From assembly GCF_021295095.1 (NCBI RefSeq), contig NZ_JAJLQX010000008.1, positions 51,308-115,307 on the forward strand: a stretch of DNA of 64,000 nt. The letters run 5' to 3'. The notes under the pieces are model-generated. The model was not told where the DNA came from and did not search any database. It was given only the letters and a program-made list of their open reading frames with translations. Positions 1 to 7,573 of the stretch are shown in pieces. The stretch comes from Phocaeicola oris. Its GTDB lineage: Bacteria > Bacteroidota > Bacteroidia > Bacteroidales > Bacteroidaceae. Position 1 is the stretch's first letter. Every line of letters begins with the position of its first letter. The position numbers were made by a program, and so were the translations under genes.

Positions 1-1
1 T

Positions 2-289
2 TATTTGGCCTACCAGACCTTGCAGAAGAATGGCTTTGTCAGGGTGCCTTCAGACTGTGATTTCATGATTATGTCGGATGTAAGGAACTTCATCCATATC
101 TCGGTCGAAGGAGATGACTATGATATGGTTTATCTCTACTTTCCCAATGATGTCATGGGCTGCACCATAACCAAGACGTTAAAGGATCGGTATGGCAAGC
201 ATGCCATTGAGTGTAATCCCCTGTACAAAGGTTATAACAACCTGTTGCAGTTCGTAAAAGCCATTGAGATCACCACAAACAGCAAATAG
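2..289 (+). CDS. Unknown protein, 5' end outside the window
   Basis: The reading frame is open from the window edge and ends in TAG at 287-289. The first in-frame start-like codon is a TTG at 5-7, but the frame continues upstream of it, so I treat the gene as 5'-truncated by the window. About 95 residues are visible, mostly polar, with no membrane segment and no motif I recognise. It is followed after 6 bases by a tiny membrane ORF and then by a run of plus-strand accessory genes. No function is assigned. Confidence 0.55.
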   Translation, partial: YLAYQTLQKNGFVRVPSDCDFMIMSDVRNFIHISVEGDDYDMVYLYFPNDVMGCTITKTLKDRYGKHAIECNPLYKGYNNLLQFVKAIEITTNSK

Positions 290-295
290 AGCCGT

Positions 296-397
296 ATGGT
301 ATATGTCATAATCATCCTTGTCTTGCTGATAGCTTTGGGGGCAGCTTTCTATTATGAAATCACCCATAGCTACGACGACGACAAGTTCAGGAAATGA
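296..397 (+). CDS. Tiny single-pass membrane protein (33 aa)
   Basis: ATG at 296, TGA at 395-397, 33 residues. Nearly the whole first two thirds is hydrophobic (VYVIIILVLLIALGAAFYY), followed by a short charged tail with three aspartates and a basic end. That is a typical one-helix membrane peptide. It starts 6 bases after the preceding stop, which fits translational coupling. It is below usual gene-caller length. The hydrophobic pattern and spacing are the only support; no family is recognised. Confidence 0.4.
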   Translation: MVYVIIILVLLIALGAAFYYEITHSYDDDKFRK

Positions 398-442
398 AAG
401 ATAAAGGGATTGATGTAAGTGCATCCTTTCCAAGTATAAAAC

Positions 443-453
443 GCTAACAAGTA
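443..453 (+). promoter_or_regulatory. Recurrent CTAACAAGTA leader element
   Basis: GCTAACAAGTA lies 5 bases before the ATG at 459. The same word precedes starts at 19443, 22948 (shortened), 26515 and 41117. In Bacteroidetes strong Shine-Dalgarno sites are rare and A-rich leaders favour initiation, so this may be a translation-enhancing leader. The role is inferred from recurrence only. Confidence 0.4.
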
Positions 454-458
454 AAAGT

Positions 459-1037
459 ATGATTAATTATGTTTTAAGTATTGAAACCGGAGTTACGGAT
501 CTCATCCGTACCCCCGAGTACTATCAGACAGCCACTTTTGTGCAAAAGAAAGAAGAGCTCTTGGCTCTGATTTATCAAAAGAAGAAACTCAAGCCTTTTG
601 CCAGCATGAAGCTCATAAGGAGTATCAGTTTCTTTATCAAGCGCTCCATCAGCCTTTGGCAGTTACAAGGTCTTGCAAACAAGATAGAAACGATGTTCGG
701 CCCATCTTGTTTCCAAATCTCCATCGACAGAGAGAACAATACCGTACACATGCTCTGTGGCTGGATAGACAAAGAGACTGGTGAGTGCATCGTGCTGAAC
801 CGTACAGAACAGAAGAGACTTTCCGTCCTGATCCTGGATTATTTGGACTTGCCACGCCCCCGGTGTGCCGACATGTGGTTGAGATACTTTCTGCTGAACA
901 AATTTGACAATGACAATTCTGTCTTCAGCAGACAGATAGAGTTTCTTGAAAGGTCTGAATATGAGAGTTTAAGTTATCCGGTATTACGGGATAGTCTCAA
1001 ATACGTGGAGATGGTATGTAAAGGATTGCTGAAATAA
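459..1037 (+). CDS. Unknown protein (192 aa)
   Basis: ATG at 459 preceded by an A-rich leader; 192 residues ending at 1037. The protein is soluble-looking and alternates basic helices (about residues 35-65, rich in K, R, I, F and L) with a more polar C-terminal half containing a cluster of aromatic and acidic residues. I see no catalytic motif, signal peptide or clear membrane helix. It is followed 11 bases later by the deoxyribosyltransferase-like gene, so the two are probably co-transcribed. I do not recognise the family. Confidence 0.7.
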   Translation: MINYVLSIETGVTDLIRTPEYYQTATFVQKKEELLALIYQKKKLKPFASMKLIRSISFFIKRSISLWQLQGLANKIETMFGPSCFQISIDRENNTVHMLCGWIDKETGECIVLNRTEQKRLSVLILDYLDLPRPRCADMWLRYFLLNKFDNDNSVFSRQIEFLERSEYESLSYPVLRDSLKYVEMVCKGLLK

Positions 1038-1048
1038 AAAATACACTT

Positions 1049-1561
1049 ATGAGATTTTTAAAGATTTATTTAGCCAGCAGCTGGCGGAACAAGCATTTCG
1101 AGAATTTATTGAACGCCCTACGGATTCAGGGTTACTATACCTATGACTTCAAGCATCCCGAGGACAATGAACTAAGCGGATTCAGTTGGGAGAAAGTCGA
1201 TAAGGACTTCGAGAAGTGGACTTGTAGGGATTTCAAGGAAGGGCTTCACCATCCCGAGGCTGTCAAAGCATTTGAAAAAGACTTTCACGCCATGCAGGAA
1301 GCGGACTATTGTGTCCTCCTCTTACCGTGTGGCCGCTCTGCCCATTCTGAAGCCGGTTGGATGAAAGGGCAAGGCAAGAAAGTGTTTGTCCTTGATATGT
1401 CCGAGAAACCAACGCCCGAGCTGATGTACCAGATGTTTGATGCGTATGTGACGAGACCGATTGATTTGGTAGAACACATTGAAGCAGCATTCCATAAGGA
1501 CAATATGCTACTTAAAGAAAATTTCAGCACACATGGACAGAGTGACAAAGAGACGGACTAA
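1049..1561 (+). CDS. Nucleoside 2-deoxyribosyltransferase-like protein
   Basis: 170 residues. The N-terminus begins with a beta strand and the phrase IYLASSWRN. Around residues 85-115 there is an ADYCVLLLP strand, a CGRSAHSEAG segment and a GKKVFVLD strand. This order, with a glutamate in SEAG followed by a Gly-Lys strand, is the pattern of the nucleoside 2-deoxyribosyltransferase superfamily, where that glutamate is the nucleophile. Known members exchange nucleobases on deoxyribose or hydrolyse nucleotides. On mobile elements they often act in nucleotide salvage or defence, but the substrate cannot be read here. The 3' end overlaps a small gene in another frame starting at 1533. Confidence 0.7.
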   Translation: MRFLKIYLASSWRNKHFENLLNALRIQGYYTYDFKHPEDNELSGFSWEKVDKDFEKWTCRDFKEGLHHPEAVKAFEKDFHAMQEADYCVLLLPCGRSAHSEAGWMKGQGKKVFVLDMSEKPTPELMYQMFDAYVTRPIDLVEHIEAAFHKDNMLLKENFSTHGQSDKETD

Positions 1562-1712
1562 CCTCTTGTATAATTTAAGAAAGAAAGGAATCAGATGTTT
1601 GACCAAGGAGCGTATGATTTTCTTTCCCTATGGAGAGGACCCCAATGAAGTCAGGCAAATTGTCTGTTTATGCAACGAGTATCATTTCCATGTACAATTG
1701 GAACTTCAATAG
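1533..1712 (+). CDS. Small basic unknown protein (59 aa)
   Basis: The frame is open from 1479, but I choose the ATG at 1533. Residues after it look like a coherent compact domain (arginine-rich start, FFPYGEDPNE, then YHFHVQLEL at the end), while the part before it is only the other-frame reading of the upstream gene. It overlaps the end of that gene by 29 bases. Beta-strand-like alternation at the C-terminus and histidines in HFHV suggest a small folded protein, but no function can be given. Confidence 0.5.
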   Translation: MDRVTKRRTNLLYNLRKKGIRCLTKERMIFFPYGEDPNEVRQIVCLCNEYHFHVQLELQ

Positions 1713-1740
1713 CACATTTAATATTAAAAGTATACACAGA

Positions 1741-1971
1741 ATGAAAAAGATAAAGGATTTAACCGTAACAGTAACCTATACTGTTGGTTTGCATGACGTA
1801 GAAGTCAGCGAAAAGGTTTATGATGATCTAAACGCCTTGGCAGATAAAGGGCGTGTAAACTGTGATCTTATGAATTTGGACGAGCAAGTATGTACTGGTT
1901 TCGAGTGGCTTTCTGATCATATTCACGAAAGTGACGCTTGTGATTGGAATTATGAAGTTGATATGGAATAA
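1741..1971 (+). CDS. Small acidic unknown protein (76 aa)
   Basis: The open frame extends back to 1630, but the ATG at 1741 is the likely start: it follows an A-rich stretch (agtatacacaga) and the upstream codons only read through the neighbouring gene. The product is 76 residues, starts with a lysine-rich beta-like segment and becomes strongly acidic, ending in YEVDME. There are no membrane helices and no known motif. It lies in a chain of small accessory genes. Confidence 0.6.
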   Translation: MKKIKDLTVTVTYTVGLHDVEVSEKVYDDLNALADKGRVNCDLMNLDEQVCTGFEWLSDHIHESDACDWNYEVDME

Positions 1972-1993
1972 TCTTAAATGTGGCCAATAGAAA

Positions 1994-2596
1994 ATGAAAC
2001 ATATATATCTTTTTATAGGTGCTGCCATTATTACCTACCTCTTAATATCGCTGGCAACATTGGATTTGATGTGGTGTGTGCACAACACTCCTTGGATATG
2101 GATAGCGGTAATACCACTCTTTCTATTCTTATATTTCTTCGTATTCATGTGCTTTCATGAAGAAATGGGATTTAGGGAAGATCGCGCAATGCAGCAGACT
2201 CTCGCGGTAGCCAAAGCCAACAAGCTGATAGAAAAGTTGCAAGAGCAACTTCCAAATATGTTCCAAGGATTGGTTGATATGTCAATGGCAGAGATTAGAG
2301 ACAGTCTTAGAGCGGTGAATGAAGAGCAAGCTCGCAAAGTTGCTACCCTTTCAACTGATATTTACAACGTGCTGGAACGACGTCAAAAACTTCTCGACCT
2401 GGAACGTAAGGTCAAGCAACATAAAGGACAGCCTATGCTCTTGACAAAAAGAGAAACAGCGTCCTTGTTACTTGTTGATTATTCTACCCTTAGAAAATGG
2501 GCAAGAAAAGGATTTCTTGTCCCCACAAGGATTACTCCCCACCGTGAGTTATATCGTTATAGTGATGTTCTAAAAATATTGGAGGGCAAGGTATGA
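1994..2596 (+). CDS. Membrane-anchored MerR/excisionase-like DNA-binding protein
   Basis: 200 residues with an unusual plan. Two hydrophobic helices (about 4-26 and 35-54) are followed by a long charged coiled coil (about 60-145), then a C-terminal helix-turn-helix of the MerR/excisionase (HTH_17) kind. The last part reads LTKRETASLLLVDYSTLRKW, then a basic turn, and ends RYSDVLKILEG, which is the classic signature. The membrane-plus-coiled-coil anchor suggests a DNA-tethering or signal-responsive regulator. Its N-terminus resembles the next gene (shared MKH start, one Trp-His pair, WI before helix 2), and the two overlap by 4 bases (ATGA). The DNA-binding domain is clear; target and role are unknown. 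Confidence 0.7.
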   Translation: MKHIYLFIGAAIITYLLISLATLDLMWCVHNTPWIWIAVIPLFLFLYFFVFMCFHEEMGFREDRAMQQTLAVAKANKLIEKLQEQLPNMFQGLVDMSMAEIRDSLRAVNEEQARKVATLSTDIYNVLERRQKLLDLERKVKQHKGQPMLLTKRETASLLLVDYSTLRKWARKGFLVPTRITPHRELYRYSDVLKILEGKV

Positions 2597-2907
2597 AACA
2601 TTTGCTTTATTTCATACTCGCTGTACTCATTGTATATTTGATAGGTTTACTGCTAATGGCAGATTTCTTGTGGATATTACATACTGGTTTCTTAGGATGG
2701 ATAGGTGCCATTTTTATTATTCTGTGGTTTTTCCTGCAAATTGAGAAAGAGTATGGTGGATGGAATATAGAAGAGGAAGAAGTAGATTCATGGAATGAAG
2801 AAGATGAAAGCGATGACCAATACATTTCCAAGAAAGAAGCCCGGAAAATAGCAGAGGATGTCTGTAAAGAAATATTTAACATAAAAGAAAACAAATATGA
2901 TAAATAG
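2593..2907 (+). CDS. Two-helix membrane protein, paralogue of the upstream N-terminus
   Basis: 104 residues: two hydrophobic helices (about 4-25 and 33-50), then a strongly acidic linker (EEEEVDSWNEEDESDD) and a short basic C-terminal helix. The N-terminal 55 residues follow the same pattern as the protein at 1994-2596, suggesting duplication of a membrane hairpin with loss or replacement of the DNA-binding end. The start overlaps the previous stop by ATGA, so the two are translationally coupled and the proteins may associate. The stop overlaps the next gene by 11 bases. Confidence 0.65.
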   Translation: MKHLLYFILAVLIVYLIGLLLMADFLWILHTGFLGWIGAIFIILWFFLQIEKEYGGWNIEEEEVDSWNEEDESDDQYISKKEARKIAEDVCKEIFNIKENKYDK

Positions 2908-3433
2908 CCCAATCCTTGATACCTGTTGCGGAGGTAAGATGTTTTACTTCGATAAGCATGATGACAGGGTTCTGTTTCAGGACATAAGGAAGATGGAGAC
3001 AACATTATGTGACGGAAGGCACTTCGAGGTCAACCCCGATGTTCAGGCCGACTTCACAAACATGCCATACCCAGACAATAGCTTCCGCATGGTTGTGTTT
3101 GACCCTCCGCATCTTCTTCGTAATGTAGGAAAATCAAAGTTTGCAGATATATACGGCTCGTTAAATCCAAAAGCTCGCCCTGCAGGTTATCAGCACATCA
3201 AATATGGAGCGTTGGGCAATCTTGACTGGAGAGAAATGCTAAGTAAAGGATTTGCAGAGTGTTTTCGTGTCCTTAGAAAAGGTGGCTTTTTAATATTCAA
3301 ATGGAATGAGACGGACATAAAGGTTTCCGAAATATTGAAACTGACACAGGAGAAACCTGTATTTGGCCATATTTCCGGAAAACGTGCCAATACTCATTGG
3401 ATTTGTTTCATGAAAGAAGATTGCAATAAATAA
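2897..3433 (+). CDS. SAM-dependent DNA methyltransferase-like protein
   Basis: 178 residues. The N-terminus has LDTCCGGKMF, matching the glycine-rich SAM-binding motif I. The middle contains MVVFDPPHLL, a motif IV of the D-P-P-H/Y type used by amino-methyltransferases acting on adenine or cytosine N4. A CFRVLRKGGFLIFKW segment is typical of the late class I fold. It is short, with no obvious target recognition domain, as in small phage- or plasmid-borne modifying enzymes. The start overlaps the upstream membrane gene. With the C5 methyltransferase at 3830 it probably alters the element's own modification to evade host restriction; that role is inference. Confidence 0.75.
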   Translation: MINSPILDTCCGGKMFYFDKHDDRVLFQDIRKMETTLCDGRHFEVNPDVQADFTNMPYPDNSFRMVVFDPPHLLRNVGKSKFADIYGSLNPKARPAGYQHIKYGALGNLDWREMLSKGFAECFRVLRKGGFLIFKWNETDIKVSEILKLTQEKPVFGHISGKRANTHWICFMKEDCNK

Positions 3434-3484
3434 AAATAGCCACACAACGGCATCGACTTATGCTAATCAAATAGCATTTAAATT

Positions 3485-3826
3485 ATGAAAGCAAAACTTA
3501 GAAAGACAGGTGAGGTGGTAGAGTTAAGGCAATACTACTGTGATGGTACGGCAATGGATATTAATGGGAAGTTGTATCATCAAGGTGATATATCTGAATT
3601 GTTTGAAGACACCAATTCTAAAGGATTAGAATACGAGTTTGAGCAATTAGGTAGGACAAAGAAATGCAAGTTCATATCGCAGCATGTAGATTTGGCTTCT
3701 CCTGAAGCTATTGCCAAGTATGTAAAAGGGTATCTTTTTGACGTACTTAAAGATGTTGGTGATGATGAGTATATCGCCACATATCTTCGGAATAAAGGTT
3801 ACAAGGTAGAGGGTAATATAGAATAG
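3485..3826 (+). CDS. Unknown protein (113 aa)
   Basis: ATG at 3485 after a 51-base gap containing an A/T-rich leader; 113 residues. The first 45 residues look like a small beta-rich domain (repeated short strands around YYCDGTAMDINGKLYHQGDI). The rest is helical and acidic, with a terminal segment YLRNKGYKVEG. No known motif. It ends 3 bases before the C5 methyltransferase gene and is almost certainly in the same transcript. Confidence 0.65.
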   Translation: MKAKLRKTGEVVELRQYYCDGTAMDINGKLYHQGDISELFEDTNSKGLEYEFEQLGRTKKCKFISQHVDLASPEAIAKYVKGYLFDVLKDVGDDEYIATYLRNKGYKVEGNIE

Positions 3827-3829
3827 CAA

Positions 3830-5425
3830 ATGGAAAACATCAAATTACTCTATATAGACTTGTTCTGCGGAGCCGGTGGAACTTCCACCGGTGTTGAACA
3901 TGCAAAGTTAGATGGAACAAAGTGTGCGAGGGTTGTCGCCTGTGTCAACCATGATGCGAATGCAATCGCATCGCATCAGGCAAACCACCCCGACACATTA
4001 CACTTCACCGAGGATATTCGCACACTTGACCTTACTGCCCTTACAGCTCACTTGAACCGAATGAGGATGAAATACCCGTCGGCTTTAGTTGTCCTATGGG
4101 CTTCACTTGAATGCACCAACTTCAGTAAGGCCAAAGGTGGTCAACCACGCGATGCAGACAGCCGGACGCTTGCAGAGCACCTTTTCCGTTATATCGAGCA
4201 GCTGGATCCTGACTATATACAGATTGAGAATGTGGAAGAGTTCATGAGCTGGGGTGATATGGACGATAAAGGACACCCTATCTCAAAGTTAAAGGGATGC
4301 AGCTATGTTCGTTGGACAAATAAAGTTATCTCTTACGGCTATCATTATGATTGGCGTTTGCTGAATGCCGCCGATTTCGGCGCATATACCTCACGCAAGA
4401 GGTTTTTCGGTCAATTCGCGAAGAAAGGTCTCCCCATAGCTTTTCCTGTTCCAACATTCTCGAAGAATGGTGACAGTGGCATGTTTCATGCCTACAAGAA
4501 ATGGAAGCCTGTTCGTGAAGTGCTTGACATGGATGATACCGGCCAAAGCATCTTTGACAGGAAGAAGCCACTATGCGAGAAAACCTTGAAGCGAATTTAC
4601 GCAGGCCTAATCAAATTCGTCGCAGGTGGAAGGGAAACGTTTCTTGTTAAGTATAATTCAATGAACCAGACAGGAAAATACACAGCTCCTGGAATTGACG
4701 ATCCTTGCCCAACTGTCGCTTGCCAAAACCGTCTGGGGATTGCCAATGTCAGCTTCATGTCCAAGGCGTTCAGTGGAGATCCATATTCCAAGAACCAATC
4801 GATAGACATTCCTGCCGGAACTGTCACCACTAAGGATCACCATTTCTTTGTTACTGCTTACTATGGTAATGGAGGGAACCATTCTGTTGAATCGTCATGT
4901 CCTACGCTTACCACAAAAGACAGGCTGGGATTGGTTTCAAGTCGTTTTTTGGCAAATGAATACTCCTCTGGTGGTCAACTTTCCAGCATTGATGCACCTT
5001 GCCCTGCAGTATTGACAACACCGAAGCAAAAAGTAGTTGACTGCTTCTTGATGAACCCACAGTTCAACTCTGCAGGTGGAGATATCAATAAGCCGTGCTT
5101 CACTTTGATTGCTCGGATGGATAAGATGCCCCCTTACCTTATCTCCACAGAAAAAGGTATCGGTATAAGGATTTTTGAAACGGACAGTGAAATGACTTGC
5201 AAGATAAAGGAGTTCATGGCCATGTACGGAATCATAGACATCAAGATGCGCATGTTGAATATAAATGAGCTGAAACGCATCATGGGTTTCCCTGACAATT
5301 ATATCCTTGTAGGGACACAGGCCGAACAGAAGAAGTATATCGGCAATGCCGTTGAAGTTAACATGAGCAGGGTACTCTGCGAGTCGCTTTGCGCAGCTCT
5401 TATTTCCAAGGCAATAGCAATATAG
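3830..5425 (+). CDS. DNA (cytosine-5) methyltransferase
   Basis: 531 residues. Motif I is DLFCGAGGTSTG (about 10-21). The catalytic loop, normally P-C-Q, reads SLECTNFSKAKGG (about 91-104): the cysteine nucleophile is kept but the preceding proline is glutamate. ENV follows near 133 (motif VI), then an SRKRFF segment (motif VIII), and GNAVEVN near the C-terminus (motif X, about 505). Between motifs VIII and X, where target recognition lies, there are about five short repeats of the type I-D-x-P-C-P-T-(L/V)-T-T-K-D-R. No restriction partner is visible, so this is probably an orphan self-modification enzyme. Family assignment is firm; recognition sequence unknown. Confidence 0.9.
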   Translation: MENIKLLYIDLFCGAGGTSTGVEHAKLDGTKCARVVACVNHDANAIASHQANHPDTLHFTEDIRTLDLTALTAHLNRMRMKYPSALVVLWASLECTNFSKAKGGQPRDADSRTLAEHLFRYIEQLDPDYIQIENVEEFMSWGDMDDKGHPISKLKGCSYVRWTNKVISYGYHYDWRLLNAADFGAYTSRKRFFGQFAKKGLPIAFPVPTFSKNGDSGMFHAYKKWKPVREVLDMDDTGQSIFDRKKPLCEKTLKRIYAGLIKFVAGGRETFLVKYNSMNQTGKYTAPGIDDPCPTVACQNRLGIANVSFMSKAFSGDPYSKNQSIDIPAGTVTTKDHHFFVTAYYGNGGNHSVESSCPTLTTKDRLGLVSSRFLANEYSSGGQLSSIDAPCPAVLTTPKQKVVDCFLMNPQFNSAGGDINKPCFTLIARMDKMPPYLISTEKGIGIRIFETDSEMTCKIKEFMAMYGIIDIKMRMLNINELKRIMGFPDNYILVGTQAEQKKYIGNAVEVNMSRVLCESLCAALISKAIAI

Positions 5426-5464
5426 AACTAACATTCGAAAGATAAGACAACCAAAAGAATAGAT

Positions 5465-5917
5465 ATGAAAAGAACTATTTTCACACATCACTTAAAAAAA
5501 TATGCAAAAACCATTCAGGGAAAATCCGACAACCAATTAAGAGGATACATGGATGGTTATATCAAAGCTTTGGAAGTTGTCGAAGGCAAGCTTCTTGAGC
5601 TTGCCCCCCAGACAGTTGACCAAGATTTTCAATCCAAGGCCTACAAGTATTTTTTTGAAGAAATACAACATATGGTTAATCTGGAGGCTTGTGTCGTAAA
5701 GGATGTAGAGAAGTTTGTTAAAACTTACAAAGCCCCTACCGTAGGTGTCAAAGAATTGTCCACAAGGGAATGCTTGGATATTCTCTACGAAGTTGAAGAT
5801 TACTTTTGGGGAGACCGTAGTGGTTTTGATAAGATAATGCACGCTCAAATGGTATTCGCAAAGGAACTCCGTAAGAGAATAGCAGCACTACAACCAAATA
5901 TTAAAACTCAAAAATAG
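5465..5917 (+). CDS. Unknown helical protein (150 aa)
   Basis: ATG at 5465, 39 bases after the methyltransferase stop; 150 residues. Largely alpha-helical and mixed charge, with a basic start and a basic end; no membrane segment, signal peptide or enzyme motif that I recognise. It is probably the penultimate gene of the run that starts near 459. Confidence 0.65.
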   Translation: MKRTIFTHHLKKYAKTIQGKSDNQLRGYMDGYIKALEVVEGKLLELAPQTVDQDFQSKAYKYFFEEIQHMVNLEACVVKDVEKFVKTYKAPTVGVKELSTRECLDILYEVEDYFWGDRSGFDKIMHAQMVFAKELRKRIAALQPNIKTQK

Positions 5918-5924
5918 ATCGTTT

Positions 5925-6170
5925 ATGAATCCGGAATGTAAACTTTCCTCTTCAGGAGTCAACCAATCGCAATCAAGTAAAATTTTTTATTATGTTGCCA
6001 CATGCCTATTGCTCTTGCTGATGGTCAATAAGCCATACAAAACCTCTGCAAAGGGTTTTCGTCTATATCTACGAAAGTGCAGGAGAGTCAGCAAGCTGCT
6101 CCTTGCTCAAATACTTTGTGGAATCTTCAAGTTAATAGATAAATATATAAAATCCCGTGATAATAAATAA
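5925..6170 (+). CDS. Small putative membrane protein (81 aa)
   Basis: ATG at 5925, 7 bases after the previous stop; 81 residues. A polar, serine-rich start is followed by a hydrophobic helix (FYYVATCLLLLLMV, about 22-35), then a basic amphipathic tail rich in K and R. The gene lies just before the parA promoter. Coding potential rests on spacing and the membrane helix only. Confidence 0.45.
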   Translation: MNPECKLSSSGVNQSQSSKIFYYVATCLLLLLMVNKPYKTSAKGFRLYLRKCRRVSKLLLAQILCGIFKLIDKYIKSRDNK

Positions 6171-6184
6171 TTTGGCGTAAAAAT

Positions 6185-6215
6185 TTTGCGAAATAAAATA
6201 TATTATGTATCTTTG
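6185..6215 (+). promoter_or_regulatory. parA promoter (TTTG-N19-TATCTTTG)
   Basis: TTTG at 6185-6188 and TATCTTTG at 6208-6215 are separated by exactly 19 bases, a perfect match to the Bacteroides primary sigma factor form TTTG-N19-TAnnTTTG. Transcription should begin near 6222, inside the iteron array that starts at 6221. A protein bound to the array would therefore block initiation or clearance. Confidence 0.85.
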
Positions 6216-6220
6216 CAGGC

Positions 6221-6284
6221 GTATAGCTGTATATACGGCTATACGTATATAAATCAATAAAGGAATACGACAATACGTATATAC
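6221..6284 (+). repeat. Iteron array A0: eight 8-bp units centred on GTATATAC
   Basis: The 64 bases divide exactly into eight octamers, two of which are the palindrome GTATATAC (6229-6236 and 6277-6284). The others are close variants (GTATAGCT, GGCTATAC, GTATATAA) or weaker (6253-6276). It lies at the start of the parA transcript. Ribbon-helix-helix partition proteins bind arrays of short iterons placed at their own promoter, so this is the best candidate for the centromere and autoregulatory operator. Four more arrays in the same register occur at 10252, 34401, 57545 and 63766. Confidence 0.75.
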
Positions 6285-6307
6285 ATAAAAAATATAAATC
6301 AAACGGT

Positions 6308-7087
6308 ATGGAACAGCAAGCAAAAATTATCTCATTTGCCAACCACAAAGGAGGGGTTGGCAAGACTACCACTACTGCCAGTGTAGGTTCTATCCTTGCC
6401 TCTATGGGAAACAAGGTGTTGTTGGTGGACATGGATGCCCAAAGCAATCTTACTACCTCCCTGTTAAAAGATAATCAAGTTGATCAGACCATCTATGATG
6501 CTCTTTCTGCTTCTTGCAGGGGTACGGCTTACAGCCTGGCAATCTATCCGATAGCAGAAAATCTTGACATCGTTCCATCTTCATTGCGTCTTGCATCTGC
6601 CGACCTTGAACTCTCTTCTGTCATGGCGAGAGAACACATCCTTACAGACATATTACAGGAAAAGAAGGCTGATTATGACTACATCTTAATAGATTGTCCC
6701 CCATCTTTGGGGCTTCTTACTCTTAACGCAGTTACAGCATCAGATTTGGTTGTCATACCTCTGCTTGCAGAAGTACTTCCTTTCCAGGGTCTTACTATGA
6801 TCAGCGATTTTGTCAGAATGGTAAAGCAGAAGCTAAATCCAAAGATTGAGATTACCGGTATTCTCCTCACTCGTTGGGAAAAATCCAATTTGAGCAGACA
6901 GATCGAGGATGGTCTTAGGGCCAAGCTTGGCGATAAAGTGTTCCAAACCAAGATCCGAAAGAACATCAAGATTGCCGAAGCTCCTCTGGAAGCCGTCAAT
7001 ATTGTTGACTATGATCCGAAGAGCAACGGAGCTGCTGATTACAAGGCTTTCGTAGGAGAACTTTTAGACAGGACAAAGAACCTATAA
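6308..7087 (+). CDS. parA: ParA-family partition ATPase
   Basis: 259 residues. A deviant Walker A motif KGGVGKTTT lies near residue 14; LLVDMDAQSNLT follows (switch I/Walker A' region) and ILIDCPPSLGLLT is the Walker B strand near 120. The small size and lack of an N-terminal DNA-binding domain fit type Ib ParA proteins (or SojA-like ones), which move plasmid DNA by ATP-driven gradients on the nucleoid. The gene follows a perfect promoter and the iteron array A0, and is followed 10 bases later by an RHH-type partner. A soluble cytoplasmic, DNA-associated protein is expected. Confidence 0.93.
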   Translation: MEQQAKIISFANHKGGVGKTTTTASVGSILASMGNKVLLVDMDAQSNLTTSLLKDNQVDQTIYDALSASCRGTAYSLAIYPIAENLDIVPSSLRLASADLELSSVMAREHILTDILQEKKADYDYILIDCPPSLGLLTLNAVTASDLVVIPLLAEVLPFQGLTMISDFVRMVKQKLNPKIEITGILLTRWEKSNLSRQIEDGLRAKLGDKVFQTKIRKNIKIAEAPLEAVNIVDYDPKSNGAADYKAFVGELLDRTKNL

Positions 7088-7097
7088 ATTTACATTT

Positions 7098-7457
7098 ATG
7101 AGCAAAGGTATTAACAAAAACTCCATGAGCAGTCTTTTGGAAGGACTTACTTCTGTCAGGAGTACAACTCCGGAAGATAATCACCAGCCAAATCCAAGCT
7201 CCAATTCAAAGGAGAAAGTAACATCCATCCCAGGGGATAAACCGATATCTAAAGGTGGTTCAAAGGAAAGAATATGTACCTCCGTCGATAAGAACGTCAT
7301 GAATAAGATACGTACCATATCAGAAACAGAGGGTATTCAAATCAATGAACTTATTACCTTAGGTCTTGACATGGTTATATCTAAATATGAAGAGACGCAT
7401 GGGGCGGTGCGACCTAAAAAGATTAACAAAGGCAATATAGACAATATCTTTCGTTAA
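7098..7457 (+). CDS. ParB-like ribbon-helix-helix centromere-binding protein
   Basis: 119 residues, 10 bases after parA. The first 60 residues are polar and disordered-looking (many S, N and P). The C-terminal half reads ERICTSVDKNVMNKIRTISE, then GIQINELITLGLDMVISKYEE: a beta strand and two helices in the order of the ribbon-helix-helix fold (MetJ/Arc, as in ParG or omega proteins). Such proteins dimerise, bind short iterons, stimulate ParA through a flexible N-terminus and repress their own operon. The nearby 8-bp iterons fit that size of footprint. The call is from fold pattern plus context. Confidence 0.75.
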   Translation: MSKGINKNSMSSLLEGLTSVRSTTPEDNHQPNPSSNSKEKVTSIPGDKPISKGGSKERICTSVDKNVMNKIRTISETEGIQINELITLGLDMVISKYEETHGAVRPKKINKGNIDNIFR

Positions 7458-7495
7458 GGCAGGAAGTCCATACTACCATCTTTAGTACACATAAG

Positions 7496-7529
7496 AAGGA
7501 CGAGCAATCAGTAATGGTCACTCGTCCTT
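7496..7529. terminator. Bidirectional hairpin terminator between parAB and primase
   Basis: AAGGACGAG (7496-7504) pairs perfectly with CTCGTCCTT (7521-7529) around a 16-base loop, in the gap between two converging genes. T-rich bases follow on the plus side. It probably stops transcription from both sides. Confidence 0.7.
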
Positions 7530-7573
7530 GTATGTTTATGCAAGCAGAAATACCGGAATACATAATATGGAAT

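Noticed and set aside
4937-5491. Minus-strand ORF of 184 codons
   Set aside because: Opposite the C-terminal part of the C5 methyltransferase including motif X.
6221-6284. The short repeats (and the other four arrays) as a CRISPR array
   Set aside because: Units are 8 bases with no spacers, no cas genes are present, and the position at parA fits iterons.
6308-7457. parAB genes as replication initiator region
   Set aside because: No Rep-type winged-helix protein is next to the iterons. An origin near the arrays remains possible, but nothing in the sequence shows it.
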